Shown here: in pieces, positions 8,251 through 17,481 of the stretch
Layout of the letters: each line of letters starts with the position of its first letter
Numbering within the stretch: position 1 is the first letter of the stretch
Assembly: GCF_000420665.1 (NCBI RefSeq)
Contig: NZ_ATVJ01000001.1
Location: 1,426,001-1,490,000, forward strand
Source of the DNA: Ponticaulis koreensis DSM 19734
Lineage (GTDB): Bacteria > Pseudomonadota > Alphaproteobacteria > Caulobacterales > Hyphomonadaceae
Reading direction: 5' to 3'
Length of the DNA stretch: 64,000 nt
Notes under the pieces: model-generated
Told to the model about the DNA's origin: nothing
Seen by the model: only the letters and a program-made list of their open reading frames with translations
Database searches by the model: none
Position numbers and translations under genes: made by a program

Positions 8251-9456
8251 TTAAACCCGCTCAATCACAGTTGCTGTGCCCATGCCCGCACCGACGCAAA
8301 GCGTGATGAGAGCGGTCTCTTTGTCTGAGCGCTCAAGCTCGTCGACCATTGTGCCGAGGATCATGCCGCCGGTCGCACCGAGCGGGTGACCCATAGCGAT
8401 TGCGCCGCCGTTTACGTTGATCTTGTCGTGAGCGATGTCGTGCGCCTGCATGAAGCGCAGAACTACAGACGCGAACGCCTCGTTCAGCTCGTAAAGGTCG
8501 ATGTCAGACGCTTCCATGCCGAGCTTTTTGAGAAGCTTGGTGGTCACGAATTCCGGACCGGTGAGCATGATGGATGGTTCAGAACCGATAGATGCAAAGC
8601 CTTTCACGCGTGCACGTGGTTTTAGGCCCAGCGCGTCACCCATTTCCTTCGTGCCGAAGAGAACGGCAGACGCACCATCAACGATACCGGAAGAGTTACC
8701 AGCGTGGTGGACGTGGTTGATTGCTTCCACTTCAGGGTAGCGACGCTTCACAACTTCATCAAAGCCCATGCCGCCAAGACCGGCAAAGCTAGGGTTGAGG
8801 CCAGCCAGAGACTGCATGTCAGCTTCCGGACGCATATGCTCGTCACGGTCAAGAATGGTTGCGCCCATCTGGTCTTTCACAGGCACGATAGACTTGCCGA
8901 AACGATCTTCTTCCCAGGCTTGTGCTGCGCGGCGCTGGCTCTCGACAGCGAAGGCGTCAACGTCGTCGCGGGAGAAGCCGTATTTCGTCGCGATGAGGTC
9001 CGCGCCAATGCCTTGCGGGGCGAAGTAAGATTTCAGAGCGATGCTCGGGTCTGTTGACCATGCGCCGCCATTTGAGCCCATTGGCACACGAGACATGGCT
9101 TCAACGCCGCCGCCGATTGCCATGTCAGCTTCGCCTGTCATGACCTTCGCTGCAGCCATGTTGCAGGCTTCAAGGCCTGAGGCGCAGAAACGGTCAACCT
9201 GAACACCGCCGACAGTTTCGGCATAGTCTGCGTTCAGAACGGCGATACGTGCGATGTCTGAGCCTTGCTCGCCAACCGGAGAGACGCAGCCGAGAACGAC
9301 GTCGTCTACTTTAGAAGTGTCGAGGTCGTTGCGGTCGCGCACAGCCTGAAGGGCCTGTGTTGCGAGGCTAAGCGCGGTGATTTCATGCAGCGCGCCGCTG
9401 GCCTTTCCTTTCCCGCGCGGTGTGCGTACCGCGTCATAAATATATGCTTCTGCCAT
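8251..9456 (-). CDS. Acetyl-CoA C-acetyltransferase (thiolase)
   Basis: A 401-residue thiolase. Nucleophile Cys91 lies in [10 protein letters not shown], His357 in [11 protein letters not shown] and the second active-site Cys387 in TLCVGAGMG. It cleaves 3-ketoacyl-CoA to acetyl-CoA plus a shortened acyl-CoA. Length and the [12 protein letters not shown] start fit the FadA/FadI-like degradative subgroup. It lies 24 bases after the thioesterase stop and is coupled to the 70-residue protein behind it, consistent with the beta subunit of a trifunctional complex. Confidence 0.93.
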   Translation of the reverse strand: MAEAYIYDAVRTPRGKGKASGALHEITALSLATQALQAVRDRNDLDTSKVDDVVLGCVSPVGEQGSDIARIAVLNADYAETVGGVQVDRFCASGLEACNMAAAKVMTGEADMAIGGGVEAMSRVPMGSNGGAWSTDPSIALKSYFAPQGIGADLIATKYGFSRDDVDAFAVESQRRAAQAWEEDRFGKSIVPVKDQMGATILDRDEHMRPEADMQSLAGLNPSFAGLGGMGFDEVVKRRYPEVEAINHVHHAGNSSGIVDGASAVLFGTKEMGDALGLKPRARVKGFASIGSEPSIMLTGPEFVTTKLLKKLGMEASDIDLYELNEAFASVVLRFMQAHDIAHDKINVNGGAIAMGHPLGATGGMILGTMVDELERSDKETALITLCVGAGMGTATVIERV

Positions 9457-9480
9457 TTGGTGTTCTCCCTTTCGGATCTC

Positions 9481-9915
9481 TTATTCCGGTGTCGGAAATT
9501 TCATGAGCATGGCGCTCGAAGTGGCGCGTACGCACAGGCGTCCGCGTTCATCGAACAGCTTGCTCTCAAGGTAGGCGACTGAACGTCCAAGCTGTGTAAC
9601 CTCTGCCTCGCAGATAACGGGGCCAAGGCGTACCGGACGCAGATAGTGAGCGTGCAGGTCAATCGAGCTGGACATGTATTTGCCGCCCGATTTGACAAGC
9701 ACTGCCGGGCCCATAGTGTCGTCCAGCATGGCCATCAGGAAACCGCCCTGAATAACGCCTGCCGGGTTCAGAAACTCGGGCTTTGGATTGAATTTGATTT
9801 TGATCCAGCCGCGCGCCGTGTCGGCATCCTGAAACTCGAAGCCGAGATGCTTCGCAGCCGCCGGCGCTGCGGGGCTGTCATTTCTGAAAAACTGTGCCGG
9901 ATCAAAATCGGACAT
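9481..9915 (-). CDS. PaaI-family hotdog-fold thioesterase
   Basis: A 144-residue hotdog protein. The frame opens at 9936, but ATG 9915, 4 bases after the preceding dehydrogenase stop, is preferred (MSDFDPAQFF). The core motif NPAGVIQGGFLMAMLDDTMG matches the helix and catalytic region of PaaI/YbgC-like acyl-CoA thioesterases, followed by the SSIDLHAHYLRPVRLG strand. It probably hydrolyses acyl-CoA, possibly to relieve CoA trapping during beta-oxidation. Its position inside the operon supports this. Confidence 0.85.
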   Translation of the reverse strand: MSDFDPAQFFRNDSPAAPAAAKHLGFEFQDADTARGWIKIKFNPKPEFLNPAGVIQGGFLMAMLDDTMGPAVLVKSGGKYMSSSIDLHAHYLRPVRLGPVICEAEVTQLGRSVAYLESKLFDERGRLCVRATSSAMLMKFPTPE

Positions 9916-9919
9916 CAGA

Positions 9920-11086
9920 TTACATTGTCCTCGCAATCAGCATCTTCATGACTTCGTTTGCGCCGCCATAAATGCGCTGGACACGGCTGTCTGCGTACAT
10001 TTGGGCGATCGGATATTCATCCATATAACCATAGCCGCCGTGCAATTGGAGGCATTCATCCACGATTTTACATTGCAAATCGGACACCCAGTATTTCGAC
10101 ATGCTGGCCGTCGCAGAATCCAGTTTGTTTTCAAGGAGCAGGTCGGTGCAGCGGTCTACGAACACTTTTGCGACAGTTGCCTCGGTTTTGCATTCCGCCA
10201 GCTTGAACTGGGTGTTTTGAAAGTCCCAGATGGTTTTGCCGAAGGCTTTGCGCTGCTTCACATACTCAACGGTCACATGGATAGCGCGCTCAATCGTAGC
10301 CATGCCCTGAACGCCGATAATGTGACGCTCCTGCGGAAGCTTTTGCATGAGCTGGATGAAGCCCATGCCTTCCTTGCCGCCGAGAACAGCGTCCGGGCCG
10401 AGCTGAACATCATTGAAGAACAGCTCTGAAGTATCTGCTGCGTGCTGGCCGATTTTCTCAAGATTGCGGCCGCGCTCAAACCCCGCCGCACCATCGGTTT
10501 CCACCAGCATGATGGAGACGCCTTTGGCGCCTTCGGTCGGGTCCGTCTTTGCGCAAACAAGAATGAGGTTCGCGTTCTGGCCATTCGAGATGAAGGTCTT
10601 CGAACCATTAAGCACATAACCGTCCGCATTCTTCTTTGCGGTGGTTTTGATGTTCTGAAGGTCGGATCCCGTGCCCGGCTCTGTCATTGCGATGGCGGTG
10701 ATGATCTCGCCCGTTGCGATCTTGGGCAGGTATTTCTGCTTCTGCTCTTCAGTGCCGAAGCTTTCAATGTAAGGCGCGATAATGCCATTATGGAGGGTGA
10801 TACCGAAGCCATCGATACCCTTCCAGCCCATCTGTTCTGCGATGATGGCTTCGTGACGGAAGTCGCCGCCCATGCCGCCATACTCTTCGGAAACGGATGC
10901 GCAAAGAATGCCCATCTCACCGGCTTTCAGCCACATCTCTTTGGGAACGATGCCGTCTTTTCGCCATTGCGGTACGTGCGGTGCACATTCTTTTTCAAAG
11001 AACTGTCCAACCGAGTCCGAGAAGATTGAAACTTCTTCGTCGAGACGCCAGCCTGAGGCCGGAATGTCGAGAGGTGATTGCAGCAT
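9920..11086 (-). CDS. Acyl-CoA dehydrogenase
   Basis: A 388-residue flavoprotein of the short/medium-chain acyl-CoA dehydrogenase family. Recognisable are AMTEPGTGSDLQNIKTTA (FAD/substrate contact), GYVLNGSKTFISNG, the QLHGGYGYMDEYP segment and the C-terminal catalytic-base region RIYGGANEVMKMLIART. It catalyses alpha,beta-dehydrogenation of acyl-CoA, passing electrons to ETF. It starts at ATG 11086 after GAGGGAAAT and heads the thioesterase-thiolase-FadB transcript. A MerR/LiuR-like motif lies 25-39 bases upstream. Confidence 0.93.
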   Translation of the reverse strand: MLQSPLDIPASGWRLDEEVSIFSDSVGQFFEKECAPHVPQWRKDGIVPKEMWLKAGEMGILCASVSEEYGGMGGDFRHEAIIAEQMGWKGIDGFGITLHNGIIAPYIESFGTEEQKQKYLPKIATGEIITAIAMTEPGTGSDLQNIKTTAKKNADGYVLNGSKTFISNGQNANLILVCAKTDPTEGAKGVSIMLVETDGAAGFERGRNLEKIGQHAADTSELFFNDVQLGPDAVLGGKEGMGFIQLMQKLPQERHIIGVQGMATIERAIHVTVEYVKQRKAFGKTIWDFQNTQFKLAECKTEATVAKVFVDRCTDLLLENKLDSATASMSKYWVSDLQCKIVDECLQLHGGYGYMDEYPIAQMYADSRVQRIYGGANEVMKMLIARTM

Positions 11087-11107
11087 ATTTCCCTCCGAGA
11101 TTTTTAT

Positions 11108-11129
11108 ATAACGTTTGCGTCAACGATAT
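11108..11129. promoter_or_regulatory. Candidate MerR/LiuR-type operator before acyl-CoA dehydrogenase
   Basis: The 15-mer ACGTTTGCGTCAACG at 11111-11125 is identical to one at 52767-52781. It shares 18 of 22 aligned positions with the dyad in front of the merR gene at 13606-13627. Position just upstream of the operon start fits a promoter operator. Confidence 0.6.
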
Positions 11130-11252
11130 AGGCATTCTGCAGGGCTTTGTCGCCCCGTGACGTTGCGGCAGGCGCGCCCAAAAATGCAGTATTTCGGCAG
11201 AAAAACGTGAACCGGGCCTGCTGGAGGCCCTGTGTCTTAATAGGTTTGAAAA

Positions 11253-13037
11253 TTAGAACGCGTCGGCTTCCAGAGCCATCATGCTTTCTGCGCCTGCTTT
11301 CAGCATATCCAGGTGAGAGCTGGCTTTCGGTAGGACGCGCTCCATATAGTAGCGCGCTGTTTTCAGCTTATTCGCGTAATACGGATCAGAGCCGTCATCC
11401 TTCTCAAGCGCTGTCTTCGCCATCATCGCCCACATATAGGCCATGGCTGTGTAGCCGAAGAGGTGGACGTAGTCGGTTGATGCTGCCGCCGCATTGTTGA
11501 AGTTGGAGAGGCCGTTCTGCATGAGCCATGTCGTGCCAGCTTCCAGCTTCTTCTTCGCGTCGGACAGAGCGTCCGTGAAGAGTTTCATGTCGCCATTGTC
11601 AGCGTTCTCGCCAACAAAATCGTCCATCTCTTTGAAGAAGGTGAAGATTGCGCGGCCACCGTTTGCAGCCAGCTTGCGGCCGACAAGGTCGAGCGCCTGA
11701 ATGCCGTTCGTGCCTTCATAGATCATCGCGATACGCGCATCGCGCATATACTGCTCCACGCCCATTTCCTGCGTGTAGCCAATACCGCCGTGAAGCTGCA
11801 GGCATTCAGACGTCGTCTTGAAGCCGATGTCTGTCAGGAAGGCTTTCACGACAGGCGTCATGAGGGCCATATAGTCGCCCGCTTTCTGACGAACGGCGTC
11901 GTCCGGAGATTTGTGCAGAAGGTCGCCGTAAAGAGCGGTCCAGAACATGAAAGCGCGTGCGCCCTCGGTGAAGGCGCGGCTGTCCATCAGCATGCGGCGG
12001 ACATCCGGATGTACGATAATCGGGTCTGCCGGCTTTTCAGGGGCAGCCGGACCGGAGAGCGCGCGGCTCTGCAGGCGGTCGCGAGCAAAATCAGCTGCGT
12101 TCTGATAAGCTATTTCGGCTTGGGCGAGGCCCTGCATACCGACGCCAAGGCGCGCTTCGTTCATCATGACGAACATTGTGCGCATGCCTTTATGCTCTTC
12201 GCCAACAAGCCAGCCTGTCGCGCCATCATAGTTCATGACGCAGGTCGCATTGCCGTGAATGCCCATCTTCTCTTCAAGGCCGCCGCACTCGAGTGCGTTG
12301 CGCTCGCCCGGATTGCCATCAGCGTCCGGAATGAATTTCGGCACAACAAAGAGAGAGATGCCTTTAATGCCTTCAGGGCCGCCTTCAATGCGTGCGAGCA
12401 CGAGGTGGATGATGTTTTCAGACAAGTCCTGCTCGCCGCCGGAAATCCAGATTTTCTGGCCGGTGATTTTGTAAGAGCCGTCAGCCTGCGGAACGGCTTT
12501 TGTTTTGATAAGGCCGAGGTCTGTGCCGCACTGAGGTTCAGTGAGGTTCATCGTGCCGGACCATTTGCCGTTGATCATCTTCGTGACGTAGGTCTGCTTT
12601 TGCTCTTCAGAGCCGCCCGCGAGCAGCGCCTGATACGCGCCATGGGTAAGGCCCGGATACATGGAGAAGGCCATGTTGGACGAAGACTGCATTTCGTTGA
12701 TCGCGATGTTCACAACGCCCGGCAGGCCCTGACCGCCATATTTCGGGTCAGCTGAAAGCGAGAGCCACTCTGCATCGACCAGCTGCTCGTAAGCGGCAGG
12801 GAATCCGTCTGGCGTTTTGACCGTCGCGTCTGGATTGCGTTTGCAGCCTTCCTTGTCGCCGGAATAGTTCAGCGGGAACAGGACATCTTCTGCGAATTTC
12901 GCGCCGCCTTCGAGAATCTGGTCGATCAGATCGGGAGAAGCGTCAGAGAAGCCTGGCAGGTTGGAGTAATTCTGTAGCGAGAGCACATCGTGAAGGATGA
13001 ACTGCATGTCGCGAACAGGAGCCTTATAACGTGGCAT
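11253..13037 (-). CDS. FadE-like long acyl-CoA dehydrogenase with C-terminal extension
   Basis: A 594-residue acyl-CoA dehydrogenase of the larger (FadE5/AidB-like) subclass. An N-terminal extension (MPRYKAPVRDMQFILHDVLS) precedes the core domains. Seen are NLTEPQCGTDLGLIKTKA, YKITGQKIWISGGEQD, LQLHGGIGYTQEMGVEQYMRDARI, MIYEGTNGIQALDLVGRK and then a roughly 140-residue C-terminal helical domain. Its likely role is dehydrogenation of medium- to long-chain acyl-CoA. It lies 63 bases after merR and 166 bases before the second dehydrogenase, which has its own candidate operator. Confidence 0.92.
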   Translation of the reverse strand: MPRYKAPVRDMQFILHDVLSLQNYSNLPGFSDASPDLIDQILEGGAKFAEDVLFPLNYSGDKEGCKRNPDATVKTPDGFPAAYEQLVDAEWLSLSADPKYGGQGLPGVVNIAINEMQSSSNMAFSMYPGLTHGAYQALLAGGSEEQKQTYVTKMINGKWSGTMNLTEPQCGTDLGLIKTKAVPQADGSYKITGQKIWISGGEQDLSENIIHLVLARIEGGPEGIKGISLFVVPKFIPDADGNPGERNALECGGLEEKMGIHGNATCVMNYDGATGWLVGEEHKGMRTMFVMMNEARLGVGMQGLAQAEIAYQNAADFARDRLQSRALSGPAAPEKPADPIIVHPDVRRMLMDSRAFTEGARAFMFWTALYGDLLHKSPDDAVRQKAGDYMALMTPVVKAFLTDIGFKTTSECLQLHGGIGYTQEMGVEQYMRDARIAMIYEGTNGIQALDLVGRKLAANGGRAIFTFFKEMDDFVGENADNGDMKLFTDALSDAKKKLEAGTTWLMQNGLSNFNNAAAASTDYVHLFGYTAMAYMWAMMAKTALEKDDGSDPYYANKLKTARYYMERVLPKASSHLDMLKAGAESMMALEADAF

Positions 13038-13100
13038 AGGTCTTTTCTTTCTTTAGGTATGGTGCCGAGTTTTGCGGACGGTGTCAGGGCCGCAGCCGTC

Positions 13101-13598
13101 TCAGTCTTCTTCGGTTTCAAAGCTTTTGCGCGCAACAGCGTCATAGGCGCGCGCAGCTTCGGATTCATTTTCGGATGGGCCGATCGTCTCGAGTTTGCTT
13201 TCCAGCCAGGACACGCCTTTGTGAAGCGCGTCGAGTGCTTCATCGATTTCGAGGCGTTGCTGGTTCAGCACTTCGATCTGCTGTTTGTGCTTTTTATAAG
13301 CGGCGCGCAGCTGCGACCGTTGATTGTCGCCCAGATCGTAAAGGTCGAGAATTTCGCGAATATCATTGAGCGAGAACCCGACTTTGCGGCCTGACAGGAT
13401 AAGCTTCAGGCGGGCGCGGTCGCGGTTTGAGTAGACGCGGTTCATGCCGTCGCGGTCGGGCGAGAGGAGGCCCTTGTCTTCATAAAAGCGGAGGGCGCGC
13501 GGCGTGACACCGAATTCGCGGGCGAGTTCGCTGATGGCGTAAGTACGCGTATCGAGCGGTTTTTTGCTTTCAGAGAGTGCGTTCATGACGGGGAGCAT
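13101..13598 (-). CDS. MerR-family regulator (LiuR-like) of acyl-CoA catabolism
   Basis: A 165-residue regulator. Residues about 20-90 form the MerR winged helix (YAISELAREFGVTPRALRFYEDKGLLSP, then NRVYSNRDRARLKLILSGRKVGFSLNDIREILDLYD). A dimerising coiled coil follows (about 95-140). There is no C-terminal metal-cysteine pattern, so a metal sensor is unlikely. Position at the head of acyl-CoA dehydrogenase genes matches LiuR-type regulators of branched-chain/fatty acid degradation; naming is inference. ATG 13598 (AGAG upstream) is preferred over the in-frame ATG at 13586. A dyad overlaps its promoter at 13606-13627, suggesting autoregulation. Confidence 0.85.
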   Translation of the reverse strand: MLPVMNALSESKKPLDTRTYAISELAREFGVTPRALRFYEDKGLLSPDRDGMNRVYSNRDRARLKLILSGRKVGFSLNDIREILDLYDLGDNQRSQLRAAYKKHKQQIEVLNQQRLEIDEALDALHKGVSWLESKLETIGPSENESEAARAYDAVARKSFETEED

Positions 13599-13605
13599 AC
13601 TTCTC

Positions 13606-13627
13606 TTAACGTGAACGTCAACGTTAA
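13606..13627. promoter_or_regulatory. Palindromic operator at merR promoter
   Basis: Outer arms TTAACGT/ACGTTAA are perfect inverted repeats around GAACGTCA. The site begins 8 bases upstream of the merR start codon and contains the ACGT-N3-CGTCAACG core found at two other places in the window. It is the expected location for MerR-type autoregulation. Confidence 0.65.
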
Positions 13628-13716
13628 TTTTCAGACTCGTCTGACGGTTTCGGAAATTCTCCGGCGTTTTCAGAGGGCGGCAAAAATTACCGGGTTAAGA
13701 CAGGTTTTTACCATTC

Positions 13717-13731
13717 TTAACTCCCCCTTAA
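13717..13731 (+). promoter_or_regulatory. CtrA-type box (TTAA-N7-TTAA) upstream of PodJ-like gene
   Basis: TTAA-CTCCCCC-TTAA exactly fits the consensus of the alphaproteobacterial cell-cycle regulator CtrA, 65 bases before the PodJ-like ATG. A degenerate TTAA-N7-TTTT copy lies just upstream (13695-13709), and a GANTC site at 13634-13638. Confidence 0.55.
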
Positions 13732-13795
13732 TACGAACGGTGGCTTTTAAGATTTTCATTAGTATTGCGGTAATGCGTCAACTTGAGGGGTGTCC

Positions 13796-16700
13796 ATGTC
13801 AGCGCGTGGCCCATGGAGCGTCAAAGGCATAGATTCCAAAGCGCGTGAAGCGGCTCTGCAGGCTGCACGCAATGAAGGAATTACGCTTGGGGATTATCTG
13901 AACAGATTGCTCCTCGAATCCGATCAGAACGCCGCAGAAGCGGAAGCGCGTCGCCAGCAGGCAGCGCCGCATACTGCGCATAATGATGTACCGGACATGG
14001 AAAGGCCTGCGCCGCGCGCGACGAGCACCAGCACAGCCGCGCTTGATGAACTGACGCGCCGCGTTGAGGCGGCTGAAGCCCGTTCACGCCTCGCGATCAC
14101 CGATATTGATAAGTCTGTCGTGGGTTTGCTGAACCGTCTCGACGATACCGAGAAGTCCCAGCAGGCTATTGAAGGGCGCATTGATGTCGCTGCTGAAGAG
14201 CTGCAACAGGCGCAAGCACTTCTGAAGCGCCGCATCGATCAGATTGAAGCGGATGATGCCTCTCATCAGAGCCTGCGCGCTATGCGCTCGCTCGAAAAGG
14301 CGCTGGAAAACCTATCCGAGCGTATCGAGCAGACCCGCAGCGAAACCGAAGCCAAGCACGCCAGCGCTGAAAACCAGCTGAAATCACTGGATGAGCGCCT
14401 TGGCGAGGTGGACCAGTCCGTCATCCAGAAAGTTACTGGCCTTCAAAACTCTGTAACCTCGCAGATCGAGAACGCGTCCGCGAAAGTTGATCGCGCACTC
14501 TCTGAAACGGTTGCGCGCACCGAAGGCGCAAACAAGCATCTCACAGACCGTATGACTCAGGTCGAGCGCGACGTTACCGAGATCAACCACAATGTATCCG
14601 GCACGCTGACAAAGGTTTCTGAAAGCGTTGAGCGCTTCGGGCGTAATATCGCCGAAACCGAAAATCGCAGCGTTCAGGCTTTCGATCTGGTGTCTCGCCT
14701 CGAAGAGCAGGCGAAAGCACAACGTGATGACGTTGAAGGTCAGCTTGAAGACATTGCCGAGCGTCTGTCCCGTGCGGAAATGACGACCGACTCGGCGCTT
14801 TCCGGTCTTGAATCCAGCTTTTCGAAGCTTGATGAACGTCTTGGCCAGTTCGAGGGCGAAGGCCTTGTTGGGCTCCGTGCTGAATTTGAAGAGCGTATCG
14901 AGTCGATCAAGTCAGAGCTGGCGCAGACGATCTCAGAAACCCGTGCTGAGCTGACAGGCCAGATCGAGACTGCTGCGTCTCAATCAACTGAAGTCTTCTC
15001 TGAGATGAACTCGGCGGTGAATGAAATCGCCAAGCGTATGCGCCGCACCGAGCAGCGCCAGACGCAGGCCGTTGAGGCCATTGGCGAGGAAGTCACCGGC
15101 ATTGCTGATAAGCTCGACAAGCGTGTTGCGACTGTCGAACAGCGCAATGATTCAGAGATTGGCAGCGCTCTGCGTGACCAGCTGAATGATTTTGCGAGCG
15201 CCTTTCAGAAGCGTCTTTCCGAGATTGAAACCCGCGATACCGGCGAGCCGCTTGAATCCGTCACCGCGAAAATGGACGAGCTTGCAAGCGCGTTAAACTC
15301 CCGCGTCGAGGCCTCAGAAGAGCGCAGTGCGTCTGCCATCCGTGATTTCACAGATCACGTGACCACTCTGACGAAGAACCTTCAAGCGCGTCAGGATGAG
15401 AGTGTAAACCGTCTTTCCAACGAAATTCAGGCGAGCGAACAGCGCCAGTCTGAAAAGGTTGAGACCGCGCTTGGTAAGGTGACAGACCGTATTGCGCAGG
15501 TTGAGCAGGCAACATCGTCCTCAATCAGCCCGATCCAGAAAGCAATGGCGTCTCTGGCTGAGCGCCTCTCTGCGGTGGAAGACTTCTCGAATCCGGATGG
15601 CGTGTCCCGCCCTGCGGCGCCGCCAATGTCTTTCGATAGCTTTGAAGCGCGCCTCGATGCAGCTGATGCGAAGCAAAAAAGCGCAGCTGCTCCGGAGATT
15701 CCGGAAGAGCTCGAAGCCGATTTCGACCTGCCCGAACCGCCAGCTCCAAAAGCTGAAACGGCCAAACCTGCACCTGTCGAAGATGATCTATGGGCTGACT
15801 TTGGCGATGACGAGTTTGAAACACCGTCACCGAAAGCCAGCTTTGATGATGATCTCGATGAGCCGGATGACGGCTTCGCCGCGGACGTTCCAGGCTCCGG
15901 CTTTGACCTCGACGCTGCCGAGTTCGACGAAAACACATCCTTTGAGAATGATAGTTTCGACGATGATGCGCCTATGTCTGTTCCAGATGCGGGCAGCGCT
16001 TCAGATTATCTGTCACGTGCCCGCGCCGCGGCAAATGCTGCGCAAGAAAGCGGTCGCGGCCGCAAAGCACCGAAGGTTCTCGCTGCTAAGGGCAGTAAAA
16101 AGAGCGGTGGTAGCTCCAAGCTGCCTCTGATCGCTGCGGCATCGGTTATCGCAATCGCTGCGGCAGGCGCAGCAGGCTTCATGCTGATGCGCGGTAAGCA
16201 GGATTCAAGTCTCGATTATCTTGATGGTCCATCTGCTCGTGGGCAGGTCGATGGTCGTACGCCGCTTGTGCCGTCTGCGGGTGCTGGCGAGCTGTCTGCG
16301 CTGGAAAATGGCGCAGATGCTGGTATTGGCCTTGAGATTGTCGGCCCTGAAGTCATTGAAAGCGAAGCGGGCGTTTCAGATACTATCGAAGAAACAACGC
16401 CGCGCCGCGAAGAACGCCTCATCGAATCTGAACCAGCACCGGCTCCAGCACCGCGTTCTGCCGAGACCGCAGAGGCGCCAGCGCCTGCACCGGTTGAGAC
16501 GGCTCGCAATAACAGCCCGACCACCAGTGATCTCAATCGCAGCCAGCTGACCGGTCAGTCGATTCCCATCCAGAACGCTGTACCGATCGCACCGTCTGAA
16601 ATGGCCTCTGCCCAGCCGGCCTCTGCCGAGCCAGCCGCGGCTCCGCCGCCTGTTGTGACGCCGGTTACCCAGTATCAGGACGGCATGCGCCTGCTTGAAG

Positions 16701-17467
16701 AAGGCAATATCCGCGAAGCGGTTACGCTGATTCAGAATTCGGCTGATGATGGCCTCGCAATGGCCCAGTATCGCATGTCCAAGCTCTATGAGCGTGGTCA
16801 TGGTGTGCCGCGTGATCTTGCGCAGTCGCGCCAGTGGACTGAACTTGCAGCGGAAAATGGCAATGTAAAAGCCATGCACGACCTCGCTGTCTTCTTTGCC
16901 GAAGGCGAGGGCGGCCCGCAAAGCTATGCTGGCGCCGCCCAGTGGTTCCGCTCTGCGGCTGAATACGGCCTTGTCGACAGCCAGTATAATCTGGGCGTGC
17001 TCTATGAGCAGGGCCTTGGTGTTACAGCTGATCCTGCTGAAGCGCTCTACTGGTATGCTGTTGCCGAACAAATGGGTGATAGCGGTGCCGGGTCTAAGGT
17101 GTCCGAGCTTGCTGCGCAGATTGACCCGACGGCGGCCCAGTCAGCACTTCGACGCGCTGCGGCTTACACGCCAACACAAAGCGATCCTGCAGCTAACGGT
17201 ATTTTCCCGCAGCAGCCTCGCGCGGCGACATCTACACCAGCGGCAACATCTGCGCCGACCGAGCTTGCTCTGAACGGACAGGTGCGTCAGGCGCAAGAGC
17301 TGCTGAACGAGCTTGGCTATAATGCAGGCTTCCCTGATGGCCGTTTTGGCAACCAGACGCGTAACGCCATTCTCGCTTTCCAGGGCGCGAACGGTTATCC
17401 GCAATCAGGTCAGGTGACGCCAACTCTGCTTCGCCAGATGCGCGCAGCGGCTGATACCGGTCTCTAA
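13796..17467 (+). CDS. PodJ-like polar localisation protein (coiled coil, Sel1 repeats, peptidoglycan-binding)
   Basis: A 1223-residue envelope-spanning protein. The frame opens at GTG 13790, but ATG 13796 with GAGGGG 5 bases upstream is chosen. The N-terminus (RGPWSVKGIDSKAREAAL) is the hallmark of alphaproteobacterial PodJ/Sel1 proteins. Residues about 80-620 are a long Glu/Arg/Gln-rich coiled coil in the cytoplasm, and about 640-740 an acidic Pro-rich region. A transmembrane helix lies near 775-797, then a Pro/Ala-rich periplasmic stretch, Sel1-like repeats at about 958-1098 (AMAQYRMSKLYERGHGV and DSQYNLGVLYEQGLGV) and a peptidoglycan-binding domain at about 1157-1220. This order matches PodJ, which organises the flagellar/pilus pole in Caulobacter. 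The CtrA box upstream supports cell-cycle control. Confidence 0.85.
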   Translation: MSARGPWSVKGIDSKAREAALQAARNEGITLGDYLNRLLLESDQNAAEAEARRQQAAPHTAHNDVPDMERPAPRATSTSTAALDELTRRVEAAEARSRLAITDIDKSVVGLLNRLDDTEKSQQAIEGRIDVAAEELQQAQALLKRRIDQIEADDASHQSLRAMRSLEKALENLSERIEQTRSETEAKHASAENQLKSLDERLGEVDQSVIQKVTGLQNSVTSQIENASAKVDRALSETVARTEGANKHLTDRMTQVERDVTEINHNVSGTLTKVSESVERFGRNIAETENRSVQAFDLVSRLEEQAKAQRDDVEGQLEDIAERLSRAEMTTDSALSGLESSFSKLDERLGQFEGEGLVGLRAEFEERIESIKSELAQTISETRAELTGQIETAASQSTEVFSEMNSAVNEIAKRMRRTEQRQTQAVEAIGEEVTGIADKLDKRVATVEQRNDSEIGSALRDQLNDFASAFQKRLSEIETRDTGEPLESVTAKMDELASALNSRVEASEERSASAIRDFTDHVTTLTKNLQARQDESVNRLSNEIQASEQRQSEKVETALGKVTDRIAQVEQATSSSISPIQKAMASLAERLSAVEDFSNPDGVSRPAAPPMSFDSFEARLDAADAKQKSAAAPEIPEELEADFDLPEPPAPKAETAKPAPVEDDLWADFGDDEFETPSPKASFDDDLDEPDDGFAADVPGSGFDLDAAEFDENTSFENDSFDDDAPMSVPDAGSASDYLSRARAAANAAQESGRGRKAPKVLAAKGSKKSGGSSKLPLIAAASVIAIAAAGAAGFMLMRGKQDSSLDYLDGPSARGQVDGRTPLVPSAGAGELSALENGADAGIGLEIVGPEVIESEAGVSDTIEETTPRREERLIESEPAPAPAPRSAETAEAPAPAPVETARNNSPTTSDLNRSQLTGQSIPIQNAVPIAPSEMASAQPASAEPAAAPPPVVTPVTQYQDGMRLLEEGNIREAVTLIQNSADDGLAMAQYRMSKLYERGHGVPRDLAQSRQWTELAAENGNVKAMHDLAVFFAEGEGGPQSYAGAAQWFRSAAEYGLVDSQYNLGVLYEQGLGVTADPAEALYWYAVAEQMGDSGAGSKVSELAAQIDPTAAQSALRRAAAYTPTQSDPAANGIFPQQPRAATSTPAATSAPTELALNGQVRQAQELLNELGYNAGFPDGRFGNQTRNAILAFQGANGYPQSGQVTPTLLRQMRAAADTGL

Positions 17468-17481
17468 AAGCTAAGCTGTTT

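Noticed and set aside
11790-12755. 321-codon open frame on the plus strand
   Set aside because: Antisense to the FadE-like dehydrogenase; shadow frame.
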